Source: DASVEG01 sp035540495 (GTDB lineage: Bacteria; Actinomycetota; Acidimicrobiia; Acidimicrobiales; CADCTF01). From it: DNA of 58,581 nt. The DNA is taken from NCBI GenBank assembly GCA_035540495.1, contig DATLGL010000016.1, positions 1-58,581 on the forward strand, given 5' to 3'. The translations under genes and the position numbers were made by a program. Position 1 is the first letter of the stretch; each line of letters begins with the position of its first letter. The notes under the pieces were generated by a model. It did not search any database and had not been told where the DNA came from. It saw only the letters and a list, made by a program, of their open reading frames with translations. This document shows positions 51,075 through 58,448 of this stretch, in pieces.

Positions 51075-51163
51075 TCGGAACCCCGGGCACCTCGACAAAG
51101 GCAAACCCGTCGGAAGGCGGGGACGCAAAGCCACGGGGCCGAGAGGTCAGCCGGGCTACCGAA
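51075..51163 (+). ncRNA. Cyclic di-GMP-I riboswitch (GEMM-I aptamer)
   Basis: The conserved GEMM-I core is present in order: CGACAAAGGCAAACC, a P2 stem CCCGTC/GGCGGG capped by a GNRA loop (GGAA), GGGACGCAAAGCCACGGG, a short P3 stem with GAGA loop, then CAGCCGGGCTACCGA. These include the invariant GGCAAACC, GACGCAAAGCC and GCCGGGCTACCGA-type segments that form the ligand pocket and tetraloop receptor. It ends 13 nt before the ATG of the small secreted protein, so it probably acts on translation or early termination. Whether c-di-GMP turns the genes on or off cannot be told from sequence. Confidence 0.94.
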
Positions 51164-51176
51164 AGGAAGAACAGCA

Positions 51177-51590
51177 ATGGGAATCAAGAAGCGCATCGCC
51201 ACCGGCGCACTCGCCGGGACCGCGGTGTTCGGCGCCGTCTTCGGCCTCGCCGCCGGGCTGAACGTCAAGACGAGCCAGCTCGGGAGCGGCAGTGAGACCG
51301 TGACCTCGTGCGACGCCACGGTCACCACCAGCTACCTCGGTGGGGCAGGTTTCGTCGACAAGGTCAAGGTGTCGGACATCGCCAACGCGTGCGACGGCGC
51401 GCAGATGTACATCAAGGTGACGGGCCCGCAGCAGCCCGTGACGCCGCCGCCCGTCGTCGTCGACATTGCCGAACTGGCTGACAACGACACCTGGATCGAC
51501 GTGGATCTCGGAACCGAGGTCGATCCGGCCGAGATCACGGGCGTCACCGTCACCTTCCTCGGTGGCGAGACGGTCGACCTCCAGCAGTAA
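51177..51590 (+). CDS. Small secreted protein under riboswitch control, putative surface subunit
   Basis: A 137-residue protein beginning MGIKKRIATGALAGTAVFGA: a basic n-region and one hydrophobic segment, then a short mature protein of about 105 residues predicted to be beta-rich. Two cysteines (Cys45, Cys72) could form a disulfide. The pattern SLG-type QLGSGSETVTSCDATVT and VDKVKVSDIANACDGAQMYI recalls small exported proteins that accompany SipW-type signal peptidases in actinobacteria. That resemblance is from memory and is not a database hit. A good AGGAAG ribosome site precedes the ATG. Its TAA stop overlaps the signal peptidase ATG (TAATG), so the two are coupled and the peptidase probably processes it. 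Role in surface adhesion or matrix is inference. Confidence 0.7.
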   Translation: MGIKKRIATGALAGTAVFGAVFGLAAGLNVKTSQLGSGSETVTSCDATVTTSYLGGAGFVDKVKVSDIANACDGAQMYIKVTGPQQPVTPPPVVVDIAELADNDTWIDVDLGTEVDPAEITGVTVTFLGGETVDLQQ

Positions 51591-52111
51591 TGAGGCGTAG
51601 CGCCAACCTTCTCAGCTGGATGGCGCTGCTGCTGATCGTGGGCGGGTGGTTCGCATACTTGCGGCCACCCGCCCTCGGCGGCGGCACCGAGTACGTCTTC
51701 GTGCGCGGCGATTCGATGCTCCCGACGTTCCGTCCCGGCGACCTCGTGGTGACTCGAGCGAAAAAGGCTTACGACGTCGGCGACGTCGTTGCGTTCGCCG
51801 TGGAAGGGCACCAGGCCCGCATCATCCATCGCGTCACGGCGGTCGCCGACGGCAGGTACGTCCTCCAGGGCGACAACCGCGACGCGGCCGACCCTTGGCA
51901 CCCGACCGACGACGACGTCACCGGCGTGCAGTTGCTGCACGTCCCCCGGCTCGGCGCCGCGCTCATCCGGATCGCGCAGACGCCGTTGCTCCTCGCGCTC
52001 CTCGCCTCGTTCATCGCGTTCGCCACGGTGGCGCTGAGCCAGGACGCGGATTCTCAGCCCTCGAGCATCTCCGCCAACCGCTTCAGGCCGCCGAGGCCCC
52101 GAGACACGTAG
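51590..52111 (+). CDS. Signal peptidase I, SipW/ER-type (Ser-His)
   Basis: A 173-residue S26 signal peptidase. It has an N-terminal membrane helix (about 7-24), the nucleophile motif VRGDSMLPTFRPGD (Ser42), RIIHRVTAV with His80 where bacterial-type enzymes have a lysine, and LQGDNRDAADPW (Asp95). A second membrane helix lies near 138-158. The Ser/His arrangement and two helices match the SipW/archaeal/ER class that handles specialised substrates. It is coupled to the upstream small secreted protein, and both sit behind the c-di-GMP riboswitch. The last 19 codons overlap the convergent DsbA-like gene by 58 nt. Confidence 0.88.
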   Translation: MRRSANLLSWMALLLIVGGWFAYLRPPALGGGTEYVFVRGDSMLPTFRPGDLVVTRAKKAYDVGDVVAFAVEGHQARIIHRVTAVADGRYVLQGDNRDAADPWHPTDDDVTGVQLLHVPRLGAALIRIAQTPLLLALLASFIAFATVALSQDADSQPSSISANRFRPPRPRDT

Positions 52112-52575
52112 CCGTCGTCGAGCACGACCGACGGGACGATCTTCTTGTCCCACGAGTCGAACTCCGCCTGCCACTCGGCCTGCCGCTCAGCGCCCTCGTC
52201 ACCGGCGAACACCGCGGCGGCCGCTCCGTCGGACCACACCGCAGCGAACAGCTGGCGTCGCATCTCCGCAGTTGGCGTGCCGGCGTACGAGCGGCACATC
52301 GTCGAAGTGTTCGGAAGGACCTCGGGCACGCGCAGCGTGAACTCACCGTCGAACGCGGTGACGAGGGCGAGCACCTCGTCGACCTCGGACTGCAGGTCGT
52401 CCCGCACGCGGGCGACGACGGCACGCCCGTCGAGCGGGATGTCGGCCGCGTGCTCGACAGCGCGGAACTCGACCTCGGCGATGCCGCGCCCGACCAGGAG
52501 ATCGATGCGATGGCTGGCGAGGGCGCTGAAGGGGCAGTTGAAGTCGCCGTAGACGGTGAGCGGCACGTGCAGCAC
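52054..52575 (-). CDS. DsbA-family thioredoxin-fold protein
   Basis: A 173-residue protein with an N-terminal VYGDFNCPFSALASHRIDLL motif. This is a DsbA-like active site with CPFS, i.e. a single cysteine instead of CxxC. A helical insert follows, then the thioredoxin-fold cis-Pro segment KKIVPSVVLDDGYVSRGLGG. There is no signal peptide, so it is likely cytosolic, perhaps a thiol-dependent oxidoreductase or isomerase. Start taken at GTG 52573-52575 (VLHVPLTVYGD); GTG at 52564-52566 is also possible. It is divergent from the CoA-ligase with about 10 nt between starts. Confidence 0.75.
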   Translation of the reverse strand: MLHVPLTVYGDFNCPFSALASHRIDLLVGRGIAEVEFRAVEHAADIPLDGRAVVARVRDDLQSEVDEVLALVTAFDGEFTLRVPEVLPNTSTMCRSYAGTPTAEMRRQLFAAVWSDGAAAAVFAGDEGAERQAEWQAEFDSWDKKIVPSVVLDDGYVSRGLGGLKRLAEMLEG

Positions 52576-52585
52576 GATACGCAGG

Positions 52586-54208
52586 ATGGAAGCCCACAAC
52601 GCCTCGATCTGGGAGACCGTCGCCGACGCGATCCCCGACGCCGATGCGATCGTCCAGCAGGCCCGCAGGCGCACATGGGGCGACTTCGAGGCGCGAGCGG
52701 CTCGACTCGCCGGCGCGTTCGCCGAGGCCGGCGTCGGCCCGGGCGACCCGGCCGAACCCGGCAGCGCCGGGAAGGTCGCGCTCTACCTCTACAACTCGCC
52801 GGAGTACATGGAGACGTACTTCGCCGCGTTCAAGCTCCGTGGCATCCCGGTGAACGTGAACTACCGGTACCTCGACGACGAGCTGCTCTACCTCGTCGAC
52901 AACTCCGAGAGCCTCGTCGTCGTGTTCCACTCGTCGCTCGGCGATCGCATCGGACGAGTGCGCGATCGCCTGCCGAACGTGAGGCGGTGGATCGAGGTCG
53001 CCGACGACGACGCTCACCTCGAAGGAGCAGAGCGCTACGAGGATGTCATCGCGTCGACCGGGCCGGCGCCCCGGATCGAGCGGTCGGCCGACGACGTGAC
53101 CATGACCTACACCGGTGGCACCACGGGCATGCCGAAGGGCGTCATGTCGCGCATGGGGCCTGGCATCGCCGCGGCTCACGCCGGACTGCCGACGCTGCTC
53201 CAGCTGCCTGCGCTCACCCCAGAGACGGTGGCGACGGTGGCGGCAGAGCAGGCGGCGACCGACTCTCGACCGCGCGTGATGTCGCCGCCCCCGCTGATGC
53301 ACGGCACCGGGATCGCCGCAGCGAACTGGGTGCTCAACGCCGGCGGCACGTTGATCCTCGTCGACGGTCGCACGTTCGATCCGCACGAGGTCTGGGACAC
53401 GGTCGAGCGCGAGGGCGTCCACGCGATCACGGTCGTCGGCGATCCCTTCGCTCGTCCGATGGTGAGGGCGCTCGAGGAGAAGCCGGGTCGCGACCTGTCG
53501 TCGATGAAGTGCATCACGTCGGCCGGCGCGATGTTCTCCAAGGAGGTGAAGGAGGCGCTCGTCGAGCACATGCCTCAGCTGCTGATCGTCGATTTCATGG
53601 CGTCGACCGAGGCGTCGATGGCGCAGTCGGTGTTCACGAAGGACGTGCGAACCGATACCGCGAAGTTCGCGATGACGCCGACGACGAAGGTCTTCACCGA
53701 CGACGATCGCGTGGTCGAGCCCGGCAGCGGCGAGATCGGGATGCTCGCCGTCGCGGAGACGCCGACGCTCGGCTACTACAAGGACCCGGAGAAGACCGCT
53801 CGCACGATTCGCGAGATCGACGGCACGCGCTGGACGATCCCGGGCGACTACGCAACCGTCGAGGCCGACGGCACGATCACCCTCCTCGGCCGCGGCTCGC
53901 AGGTGATCAACACCGGAGGCGAGAAGGTCTTCGCCGAGGAGGTCGAGGAGGTGCTGAAGACCCACGGTGTGATCGACGACTGCCTCGTGGTCGGGGTCCC
54001 CGATGAACGCTTCGGAAGCCGGATCGTCGCCGTGGTGTCGGCCCGTGATGGCGCGGAGGTCGCGCCGGCCGATCTGATCGCCCACGCCAGATCGAAGCTG
54101 GCGGCGTACAAGGCACCGAAGGACGTCGTGGTCGTGGCGACCGTGCCTCGCGCTCCCAACGGCAAGGCCGACTACAAGACCGCGAGGGCGCTGGCCGTGC
54201 CCGTCTGA
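52586..54208 (+). CDS. Acyl-CoA synthetase / AMP-dependent ligase (FadD-like)
   Basis: Activates a carboxylic acid to its CoA thioester through an acyl-AMP. It has 540 residues with the AMP-binding motif MTYTGGTTGMPKGVM, the VDFMASTEASM region, TIPGDYATVEADGTITLLGR and the C-terminal hinge and lysine motif INTGGEKVFAEEVEEVLKTH followed by PRAPNGKADYKTAR. The sequence resembles medium/long-chain or sterol-side-chain FadD enzymes, but the substrate cannot be fixed. Start ATG at 52586 (MEAHNASIWE); the ten codons upstream overlap the divergent DsbA-like start. Confidence 0.9.
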   Translation: MEAHNASIWETVADAIPDADAIVQQARRRTWGDFEARAARLAGAFAEAGVGPGDPAEPGSAGKVALYLYNSPEYMETYFAAFKLRGIPVNVNYRYLDDELLYLVDNSESLVVVFHSSLGDRIGRVRDRLPNVRRWIEVADDDAHLEGAERYEDVIASTGPAPRIERSADDVTMTYTGGTTGMPKGVMSRMGPGIAAAHAGLPTLLQLPALTPETVATVAAEQAATDSRPRVMSPPPLMHGTGIAAANWVLNAGGTLILVDGRTFDPHEVWDTVEREGVHAITVVGDPFARPMVRALEEKPGRDLSSMKCITSAGAMFSKEVKEALVEHMPQLLIVDFMASTEASMAQSVFTKDVRTDTAKFAMTPTTKVFTDDDRVVEPGSGEIGMLAVAETPTLGYYKDPEKTARTIREIDGTRWTIPGDYATVEADGTITLLGRGSQVINTGGEKVFAEEVEEVLKTHGVIDDCLVVGVPDERFGSRIVAVVSARDGAEVAPADLIAHARSKLAAYKAPKDVVVVATVPRAPNGKADYKTARALAVPV

Positions 54209-54244
54209 GCAGGAGTTGCCGCCGTTCAGGCGGAAGCTAGACGG

Positions 54245-55078
54245 ATGCGTCTTCGCGCCCTTGCTGTCGCCGCCGTGTCCGCCCTCGCCGGTCTCGCCGG
54301 GTTCGCTCCTGCGAAGGCGGTGGTCAACGGCACCTCCGCGGCCGACGGCGAGTTCCCGTTCATGGCGTCGCTGCAGTACCAGTCGGATGACTTCGCCTTC
54401 TGTGGCGGCAGCGTCGTCGCGTCCGGATGGGTGCTGACGGCCGCGCATTGCGTCGATGGCCACAAGCTCGACAAGGAGCCGCTGCAGGTCGTCGTAGGCC
54501 GGACCCGGCTGTCCGATACCTCGAAGGGCGAGGAGATACCGGTCGCCGAGATCCGTGTCCATCCGAAGTACGACAGCTCGGCGATGGCCAACGACGTGGC
54601 CCTGCTGAAGCTCGCTCGAGCCACGTCGGCTCCAACGATCCGCCTGGCCGCTGCTGCCGACGACGACCTGGAGATCCCGGGGACCCGTGTCACCGTCGCG
54701 GGCTGGGGCGACCGGTTCCCGACGCTCGGACTCTTCGCGACCGACGATCTGCGTTCGGCGGAGTTGAAGGTCGTCGGTGACGCCGAGTGCGGCCAGACCA
54801 ACATCGGGTTCGACGCCCCGACGGGCGTGTGCGCCGAGGAGTTGCTGAAGGACTCCTGCCAGGGCGACAGCGGTGGCCCGCTGTGGGGCGTCAAGAACGG
54901 CGAGCGGATCCAGATCGGGGTCGTGAGCTACGGGACCAGCTGCGCGATCCCGGAGTTCCCCGGCGTCTACAGCGAGCTCAACAACCCGGGCATCGAGTCG
55001 TGGATCGCGGGGACGCTCAACGGCACCACCGGCGGTCCGACGCAGGGTCCGAAGAAGCCTCGCAACAACAAGGGCTAG
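54245..55078 (+). CDS. Secreted trypsin-like serine protease (S1)
   Basis: The protein has 277 residues. A signal peptide (1-25, ending APAKA) is followed directly by VVNG (26-29), equivalent to the IVGG activated N-terminus of trypsin. The catalytic triad is His68 (LTAAHC), Asp117 (NDVALL) and Ser209 (CQGDSGGPL). Three cysteine pairs are possible (Cys53-Cys69, Cys182-Cys196, Cys205-Cys236 by analogy). The C-terminus is a short Gly/Pro/Lys/Asn tail. No propeptide is apparent between signal peptide and mature end. It starts 36 nt after the ligase stop and overlaps the convergent F420-type gene by 4 nt. Confidence 0.92.
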   Translation: MRLRALAVAAVSALAGLAGFAPAKAVVNGTSAADGEFPFMASLQYQSDDFAFCGGSVVASGWVLTAAHCVDGHKLDKEPLQVVVGRTRLSDTSKGEEIPVAEIRVHPKYDSSAMANDVALLKLARATSAPTIRLAAAADDDLEIPGTRVTVAGWGDRFPTLGLFATDDLRSAELKVVGDAECGQTNIGFDAPTGVCAEELLKDSCQGDSGGPLWGVKNGERIQIGVVSYGTSCAIPEFPGVYSELNNPGIESWIAGTLNGTTGGPTQGPKKPRNNKG

Positions 55079-56535
55079 GCGGTCGCGAACGCCGCGACGA
55101 CGGGAGCGAACGCGTCGAGGTCGTCTGCGGTGCGCATCGTCGGCACGTTGACGATCGCGTGCTGCACGCCGGCATCGGCCAGGTCGCGGAAGCGACCGAT
55201 CTGATCCTCGGCCGTTCCCGCGTTCATCCGTCCGACCTCGGCTGGTGTGAGGTCGTGCCGCTCGCCGACGATCGTTGCGGACGACAGGTGCGTGACCTCG
55301 ATCGTCGACGGATCGCGGTGGAGATCGCGGCAGTGCTGGCGGAGGACGTCGATCTTGTGGCGCACCGTTGCGGGGTCGCCGAAGAGGTTGCACGCGTCCG
55401 CGTACTGCGCGACGAGGCGGAGCGTCTTCCTCTCGCCTGATCCACCGACGAGGATCGGGACGTTGTCCTGAAGCGGCCGCGGGTAGCAGATGGCCTCCGG
55501 CACCTTCACGTGGCGTCCGTCGAACGACGGCGAACCCGACGCCCACATGAGGGGGAGGAGCTGCAGCGCGTCCTCGAGGAGCTCGAAGCGCTCACGCAGC
55601 GGCGGGAAGTCCCAGCCGTATACCTCGTGCTCCCGCTGGAACCAGGCGGCGCCGATGCCGCACACGGCTCGACCACGCGAGAGCACGTCGAGCGTCGCCA
55701 CGATCTTCGCCAGGTGCGCGACGTTCCGGTACGTCACGCCCGTCACCAGGGCACCGAGGCTGACGCGCCGGGTGTGAGCGGCCAGGAACGACAGGGTGGT
55801 GTAGCTGTCGAGCATGTCCTCCCACTCCCGCCCCGCCTGCGGGATCTGGAGGAAGTGGTCCATCACCCAGAGGCTCGAGAACCCGATCTCCTCGGCTCGC
55901 TTCGCAACGTGTTCGAGGTGATGGCCGAGCTCGCCCGGTCCACCGTCGAAGGCGAAGCGAGGGATCTGCAGTCCGAACTTCATCGTGGTGGGCTCCTTCG
56001 ATTGGCGATCGGCGGCCGACCCGGCCAGCTGCCATCCCGTCGGGACGACGCGCACCGGTACATCGACGGCACCGGTCAGGACGTGGATCACGTCGAACGC
56101 ACCCTCGGGCAGCACCTCGAGCGTGTGAGGCCACCGCTCGAGTTGCGCGTTCACCACGCTGGCCGGCACTCGGCGCGCCCGTTCGCGATTTCGGCGACGG
56201 CACTCCTCGGCCGGCGTGTCGAAGGCGACGGCGATGCACGGCCGCCCGTGCTTCTTCGCCACCTTCCGGTACGCGGCGCGCTGCTTCGGATCGAGAGCGA
56301 GCGAGTCGACGACGGTCAGGAGCCCGCGACGGAGGCGGCGGTCGAGCACGTCTTCGAGCACCGCGAACGCGTCCTTCGACGCACGCTGGTCGTGCTCGCC
56401 CTCCCCCACGACCGCCCGGAGCGCGTCGGACGACACGACGTGGTTCGGGAAGTGGCGCCCGGCCCAGGTCGACTTCCCCGACGCGACCGGGCCGACGAGC
56501 ACCACGAGCGCGTCGTGCGGGATGCGGACGGTCAC
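55075..56535 (-). CDS. Fusion: P-loop kinase domain (AAA_33/PNK-like) plus F420-dependent LLM-class oxidoreductase
   Basis: One uninterrupted 486-residue frame. Residues 1-184 are a polynucleotide-kinase-like P-loop domain: VVLVGPVASGKSTWAGRHF (Walker A), SSDALRAVVGEGEHDQRASK, LTVVDSLALDPKQRAAYRKV and CRRRNRERARRVP (lid). Residues 185-486 are a luciferase-like flavin/F420 oxidoreductase (MKFGLQIPRFAFDGGPGELG, LWVMDHF, SLGALVTGVTYRNVAHLAKI, ILVGGSGERKTLRLVAQYAD). The start is GTG at 56533-56535, in a GTGA overlap with the upstream membrane protein. An internal ATG at 55981-55983 with its own ribosome site could also release the oxidoreductase alone. Substrates of both domains are unknown. Confidence 0.82.
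   Translation of the reverse strand: MTVRIPHDALVVLVGPVASGKSTWAGRHFPNHVVSSDALRAVVGEGEHDQRASKDAFAVLEDVLDRRLRRGLLTVVDSLALDPKQRAAYRKVAKKHGRPCIAVAFDTPAEECRRRNRERARRVPASVVNAQLERWPHTLEVLPEGAFDVIHVLTGAVDVPVRVVPTGWQLAGSAADRQSKEPTTMKFGLQIPRFAFDGGPGELGHHLEHVAKRAEEIGFSSLWVMDHFLQIPQAGREWEDMLDSYTTLSFLAAHTRRVSLGALVTGVTYRNVAHLAKIVATLDVLSRGRAVCGIGAAWFQREHEVYGWDFPPLRERFELLEDALQLLPLMWASGSPSFDGRHVKVPEAICYPRPLQDNVPILVGGSGERKTLRLVAQYADACNLFGDPATVRHKIDVLRQHCRDLHRDPSTIEVTHLSSATIVGERHDLTPAEVGRMNAGTAEDQIGRFRDLADAGVQHAIVNVPTMRTADDLDAFAPVVAAFATA
55993..55998 (-). promoter_or_regulatory. Internal ribosome binding site before the LLM domain
   Basis: AAGGAG on the minus strand lies 9 nt before the in-frame ATG at 55981-55983. 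This is a canonical site and spacing. It marks a likely second translation start within the fusion gene. Confidence 0.55.
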
Positions 56536-57989
56536 GGCCGCTCCGGTTGCTCGAACTCCCGAACGTCCTCGCCCGCCGCTCGCCACGTCGAGAGCACGTC
56601 GAGATTCTCGCCTCGCACGATGCCGATCCGCCCACCCGCATCGCACATGACAATCGCGGAGGCCTCCGCCGGCAGCCGTGCGCACACCTCGCCGTCGGCT
56701 TCGGTGAACGCGAACGCGGTGCGCCGCCGGGTGGACTCGTCGTGCAGCAGCCACGTCCGCCGGTCGTAGGCCGGGAACAGCGTCCGCTGCCGGTCGTAGG
56801 CGAGGGCTCCGCACGCGTACGCGCCGGTGCGGTCGTAGCGGAAGACGACGACCGGCACGTCGAGGTCGTCGATGGTGTCGCAACGCGCAAGGGTCTCGGC
56901 GACAGGCGTGACCGGCGCGCCTGCGGTGGCGCGCCCGATCGCGGCGATCGCACTCGTCCGCTCGTCGAACGTGACGGCCCGCACGGTGAACGTCGCCGCC
57001 GACACGACCACGGCCGCACCCACGGCTGCGAGACCGAGCGAACGTCTCCGCGGCTCGACCGTAACCGTCACGACGAACCACAGCGCGACGGGCAGCAGGT
57101 GGACGTACCGCCCGAAGGAGAGCCACGGAGACCCGGTGCCGTCGAGGGCCTTCGGCGCCGCGAGCATCACCGCAAGCCCGCCCACCACCCCGGCCACCGC
57201 CGCTACGGGCGCGGCGCGGCGGCTGGCGATCGCCAACGCGAACACGGCCGCTGTCGCCGCCGCCACCACCAGCCACGAACGCGCCAGCTCCGGCGCGGCG
57301 ACATCGACGTAGCGGCCGATGTCGCCGAGCGTCGCTCGGAGCACCGTCAGGTCTGGTGCGAAGGACGCGCCGCGGTGGATGTCGTGGTCGGGTCGTGCAC
57401 GAACGAACAGTTGAGCCCAGGCGAACCACGCCGCAGCCGGAAGCGACGCCACCGCCGCCTCCAGGACAACCCGCCGTGACCGGTGCTCCACCAGCACCCA
57501 TGCACCCACAGCGGCGGCCAGCACCAGCGACGTCGGGTTCCACACGACCCCCAGCGCGAGCAAGCCGAGTCCGGCGGCCACCGAACGCACCCGGTCAGGC
57601 CACGCGACAACGAGGGCCGTGCCGACCATGGCCGCTGCGATGCCCGCTCCCCTGCCGCCCGGCGACTCGACCGACACGAGGAACTCCGTCCGCATCACGA
57701 CGGGGAGGGCGAGTGCGGCCGCCGCGGCGCCCGACCGACGGCGGTGCCACGCGGCTGCCGCGACAGCGAGCCACGGCCCCACGACGAGTGCCGCCGTGGC
57801 GATCGGAACGCCCGTCCAGAGCGGCACGCCGAACCATCGCAGCACCTCCGCCGGCAGCGCCTCGAACGTCGTGAGGTACGCCTGGCCGTAGAACGACGGC
57901 TGGAGGATGCGGCCGGCCCCGAGGTCACGGGCCGCGTGCCAGAGCAGCGTCTGGTCCTCGTTGATCCAGTGACGGGAGAAGCCGAGCAC
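56532..57989 (-). CDS. Multi-pass membrane protein, glycosyltransferase-like
   Basis: A protein of at least 485 residues with eight to ten hydrophobic segments in residues 55-350 and a soluble C-terminal domain (about 375-485). The N-terminal WINEDQTLLWHAARDLGAGR, with acidic residues just after a membrane helix, and YGQAYLTTFEALPAEVLRWF resemble lipid-linked (GT-C type) glycosyltransferases, but I cannot name a family. The only standard start is GTG at 57987-57989. This would delete a clear helix encoded just upstream in the same open frame (VAFGLLAVLLVVDQARFVLG), so the real start may be upstream and non-standard. It overlaps the downstream fusion gene as GTGA. Confidence 0.65.
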   Translation of the reverse strand: MLGFSRHWINEDQTLLWHAARDLGAGRILQPSFYGQAYLTTFEALPAEVLRWFGVPLWTGVPIATAALVVGPWLAVAAAAWHRRRSGAAAAALALPVVMRTEFLVSVESPGGRGAGIAAAMVGTALVVAWPDRVRSVAAGLGLLALGVVWNPTSLVLAAAVGAWVLVEHRSRRVVLEAAVASLPAAAWFAWAQLFVRARPDHDIHRGASFAPDLTVLRATLGDIGRYVDVAAPELARSWLVVAAATAAVFALAIASRRAAPVAAVAGVVGGLAVMLAAPKALDGTGSPWLSFGRYVHLLPVALWFVVTVTVEPRRRSLGLAAVGAAVVVSAATFTVRAVTFDERTSAIAAIGRATAGAPVTPVAETLARCDTIDDLDVPVVVFRYDRTGAYACGALAYDRQRTLFPAYDRRTWLLHDESTRRRTAFAFTEADGEVCARLPAEASAIVMCDAGGRIGIVRGENLDVLSTWRAAGEDVREFEQPERP

Positions 57990-58040
57990 GAAGCGCGCCT
58001 GGTCGACGACGAGCAGAACGGCCAGGAGGCCGAACGCGAC

Positions 58041-58085
58041 TCTGGAGGCGGTCGATGGCGTCGGGCGCCACGAACCGCCTCCAGA
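58041..58085 (-). terminator. Hairpin after rpsJ, probable terminator
   Basis: Arms 58041-58058 and 58068-58085 pair at 15 of 18 positions, with a 3-nt internal mismatch and a 9-nt loop. It begins 29 nt after the rpsJ stop, where rplC would normally follow. It would end the tuf-rpsJ transcript. No U-tract is present. Confidence 0.55.
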
Positions 58086-58114
58086 TGTCGAAGGACTGCG
58101 AGAGATCGAAGGAC

Positions 58115-58429
58115 CTACGCGGTCTGGATCTTGATCTCGATGTCGACGCCGGCGGGCACCTCGAGGCGCTGCAGGCTGTCGACGGTCTTGGGGGTGTGCT
58201 CCACGATGTCGAGGAGGCGCTTGTGCACCCGCATCTCGAAGTGCTCGCGGCTGTCCTTGTACTTGTGGGGCGACCGGATCACCGTGTAGCGGTGCTTCTC
58301 GGTCGGCAGCGGCACGGGGCCGCGCACCTTGGCGTTGGTGCGCAGGACGGTCTCGACGATCTTCTTCGTCGACTGGTCGAGCACCTCGTGGTCGTAGGCC
58401 TTGAGCCGGATGCGGATCTTCTGCGCCAT
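58115..58429 (-). CDS. rpsJ: 30S ribosomal protein S10
   Basis: Head protein and NusE transcription factor. It has 104 residues with AQKIRIRLKAYDHEVLDQST, VPLPTEKHRYTVIRSPHKYK and the terminal AGVDIEIKIQTA. ATG at 58427-58429; upstream in-frame codons belong to tuf in another frame. It lies 19 nt downstream of tuf, but its usual neighbour rplC is 9.3 kb away. Confidence 0.98.
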   Translation of the reverse strand: MAQKIRIRLKAYDHEVLDQSTKKIVETVLRTNAKVRGPVPLPTEKHRYTVIRSPHKYKDSREHFEMRVHKRLLDIVEHTPKTVDSLQRLEVPAGVDIEIKIQTA

Positions 58430-58448
58430 CGCTACGTCGTCTCTTCTC

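Noticed and set aside
51031..51163. The gap upstream of the secreted protein as coding sequence (several short open frames)
   Set aside because: The region is explained by the c-di-GMP-I aptamer and hairpins, and the frames have no ribosome site or protein-like composition.
52343..55546. 1067-codon minus-strand open frame across the CoA ligase and protease genes
   Set aside because: Antisense to two well-supported genes and low-complexity in composition; it merely joins the frame of the F420-type gene region.
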